Assembly: GCA_007119305.1 (NCBI GenBank)
Contig: SKPY01000309.1
Span: 1-6,235, forward strand
Length of the DNA: 6,235 bases
Direction of reading: 5' to 3'
From: Nitriliruptorales bacterium
GTDB lineage: Bacteria; Actinomycetota; Nitriliruptoria; Euzebyales; Egibacteraceae
The position numbers and the translations under genes are program-made. The notes below the pieces were generated by a model. That model saw only the letters and a program-made list of their open reading frames with translations. It searched no databases and had not been told where the DNA came from. The stretch's first letter is position 1, and each line of letters starts with the position of its first letter. Of this stretch, positions 6,040-6,235 are shown one piece after another.

Positions 6040-6049
6040 GGCCCTCGCA
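6040..6049 (+). repeat. Direct repeat GGCCCTCGCA, copy 2
   Basis: Same orientation as 4606-4615. It overlaps the small hairpin GCCCT-CGC-AGGGC (6041-6053), which may be the structured target. Confidence 0.6.
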
Positions 6050-6094
6050 GGGCGACCCGACTTGGCCGTCACCCCGACCCTCACCGAACCGTAG
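6050..6094 (+). pseudogene. Possible displaced 3' end of the PLP (kynureninase-like) gene
   Basis: If the element and one repeat copy are removed, so that 4615 joins 6050, the PLP frame continues GCC CTC GCA GGG CGA and on to TAG at 6092-6094. That adds GRPDLAVTPTLTEP, for 399 residues in total. The tail follows the terminal helix (DDLAGRLAEALA) naturally. A 14-codon open frame in GC-rich DNA is not strong evidence by itself, and the alternative junction would make this ordinary intergenic DNA. Confidence 0.4.
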
Positions 6095-6096
6095 CC

Positions 6097-6129
6097 GATG
6101 CGCATCATGCCGCGTGGCAACATGCCGCG
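6097..6129. repeat. Palindrome GATGCGCATC and nine-base direct repeat CATGCCGCG
   Basis: A perfect 10-base palindrome at 6097-6106 is followed by CATGCCGCG at 6106-6114 and 6121-6129, spaced 15 bases start to start. It lies upstream of a possible plus-strand gene and could be an operator. Nothing else supports that, and short repeats like these arise by chance in such DNA. Confidence 0.25.
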
Positions 6130-6198
6130 CTCCGGTACTACAGGTCTGTGATTCCTCTCCCTCATCCAGGGCAACTGGCCTCCTCCTGCCATGCCCTA

Positions 6199-6218
6199 CT
6201 CCTGTCCTCTCTCAGGAG
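6199..6218 (+). promoter_or_regulatory. Hairpin masking a Shine-Dalgarno (CTCCTG / CAGGAG)
   Basis: CTCCTG (6199-6204) pairs perfectly with CAGGAG (6213-6218) across an eight-base pyrimidine loop. This covers most of the AGGAGGG (6214-6220) preceding a possible GTG start at 6228. A second potential anti-Shine-Dalgarno, CCTCCTCCTG, lies at 6179-6188. The rest of the gap (6095-6198) shows no convincing gene or promoter. Confidence 0.4.
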
Positions 6219-6227
6219 GGTGGACCA

Positions 6228-6235
6228 GTGACCCG
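6228..6235 (+). CDS. Possible start of a downstream gene (only first codons in window)
   Basis: AGGAGGG (6214-6220) sits seven bases before GTG ACC at 6228, the spacing of a normal actinobacterial start. Only two full codons are present, so no product can be named. An ATG at 6191 also opens a frame running to the window edge but has no ribosome binding site. Confidence 0.35.

Noticed and set aside
5854..6192. N-terminal extension of the transposase to an ATG at 6192
   Set aside because: The family N-terminus begins at GTG 5853 behind a strong AGGAGG; the extra residues are low-complexity and would cross the element's left end.
4615..6231. A 538-codon plus-strand open frame across the insertion sequence
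   Set aside because: It is antisense to the clearly recognisable transposase and has no family features of its own.

Overview
The window is very GC-rich (about 70% by eye) with strong G/C preference at third codon positions, GTG starts and a 4-base stop/start overlap. This suggests a high-GC actinobacterium, but nothing here fixes the lineage.

Layout. 1-700 (minus): partial membrane-anchored TlpA/ResA-type thioredoxin. 753-2294 (minus): benzoate-CoA-ligase-family enzyme. 2295-2366: short divergent promoter region with two adjacent inverted repeats. 2367-3464 (plus): tryptophan 2,3-dioxygenase of the long, animal-like form. 3461-4618 (plus): PLP enzyme of the class V aminotransferase fold, overlapping the dioxygenase by 4 bases, best read as a non-canonical kynureninase. 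About 4616-6039: an IS110-family insertion sequence with its transposase on the minus strand (4636-5853), broken by one in-frame TGA, and about 186 bases of non-coding left end. 6040-6227: flank with small palindromes and a hairpin over a ribosome binding site. 6228-6235: possible start of another plus-strand gene.

Working together, the dioxygenase opens tryptophan to N-formylkynurenine. A formamidase, not present here, would give kynurenine. The PLP enzyme would cleave kynurenine to anthranilate and alanine, and the divergent CoA ligase would activate anthranilate to 2-aminobenzoyl-CoA. The shared intergenic dyads are candidate operators coordinating the two arms. This pathway assignment is inference from family membership and gene order.

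The most notable structural signal is the junction between the PLP gene and the insertion sequence. The 10-mer GGCCCTCGCA occurs at 4606-4615, in the last codons of the PLP gene, and again at 6040-6049. A 10-bp inverted repeat (4614-4623 / 6029-6038) sits beside both copies. Joining the flanks across the direct repeat keeps the PLP reading frame open for 14 more codons to a TAG at 6092-6094. The element may therefore have landed in the 3' end of that gene and supplied its present stop codon. A second boundary model, at a shared CCCTC, would leave the gene intact. The element's non-coding left end has nested stems with large internal loops where the bridge RNA of IS110-subgroup elements would lie.
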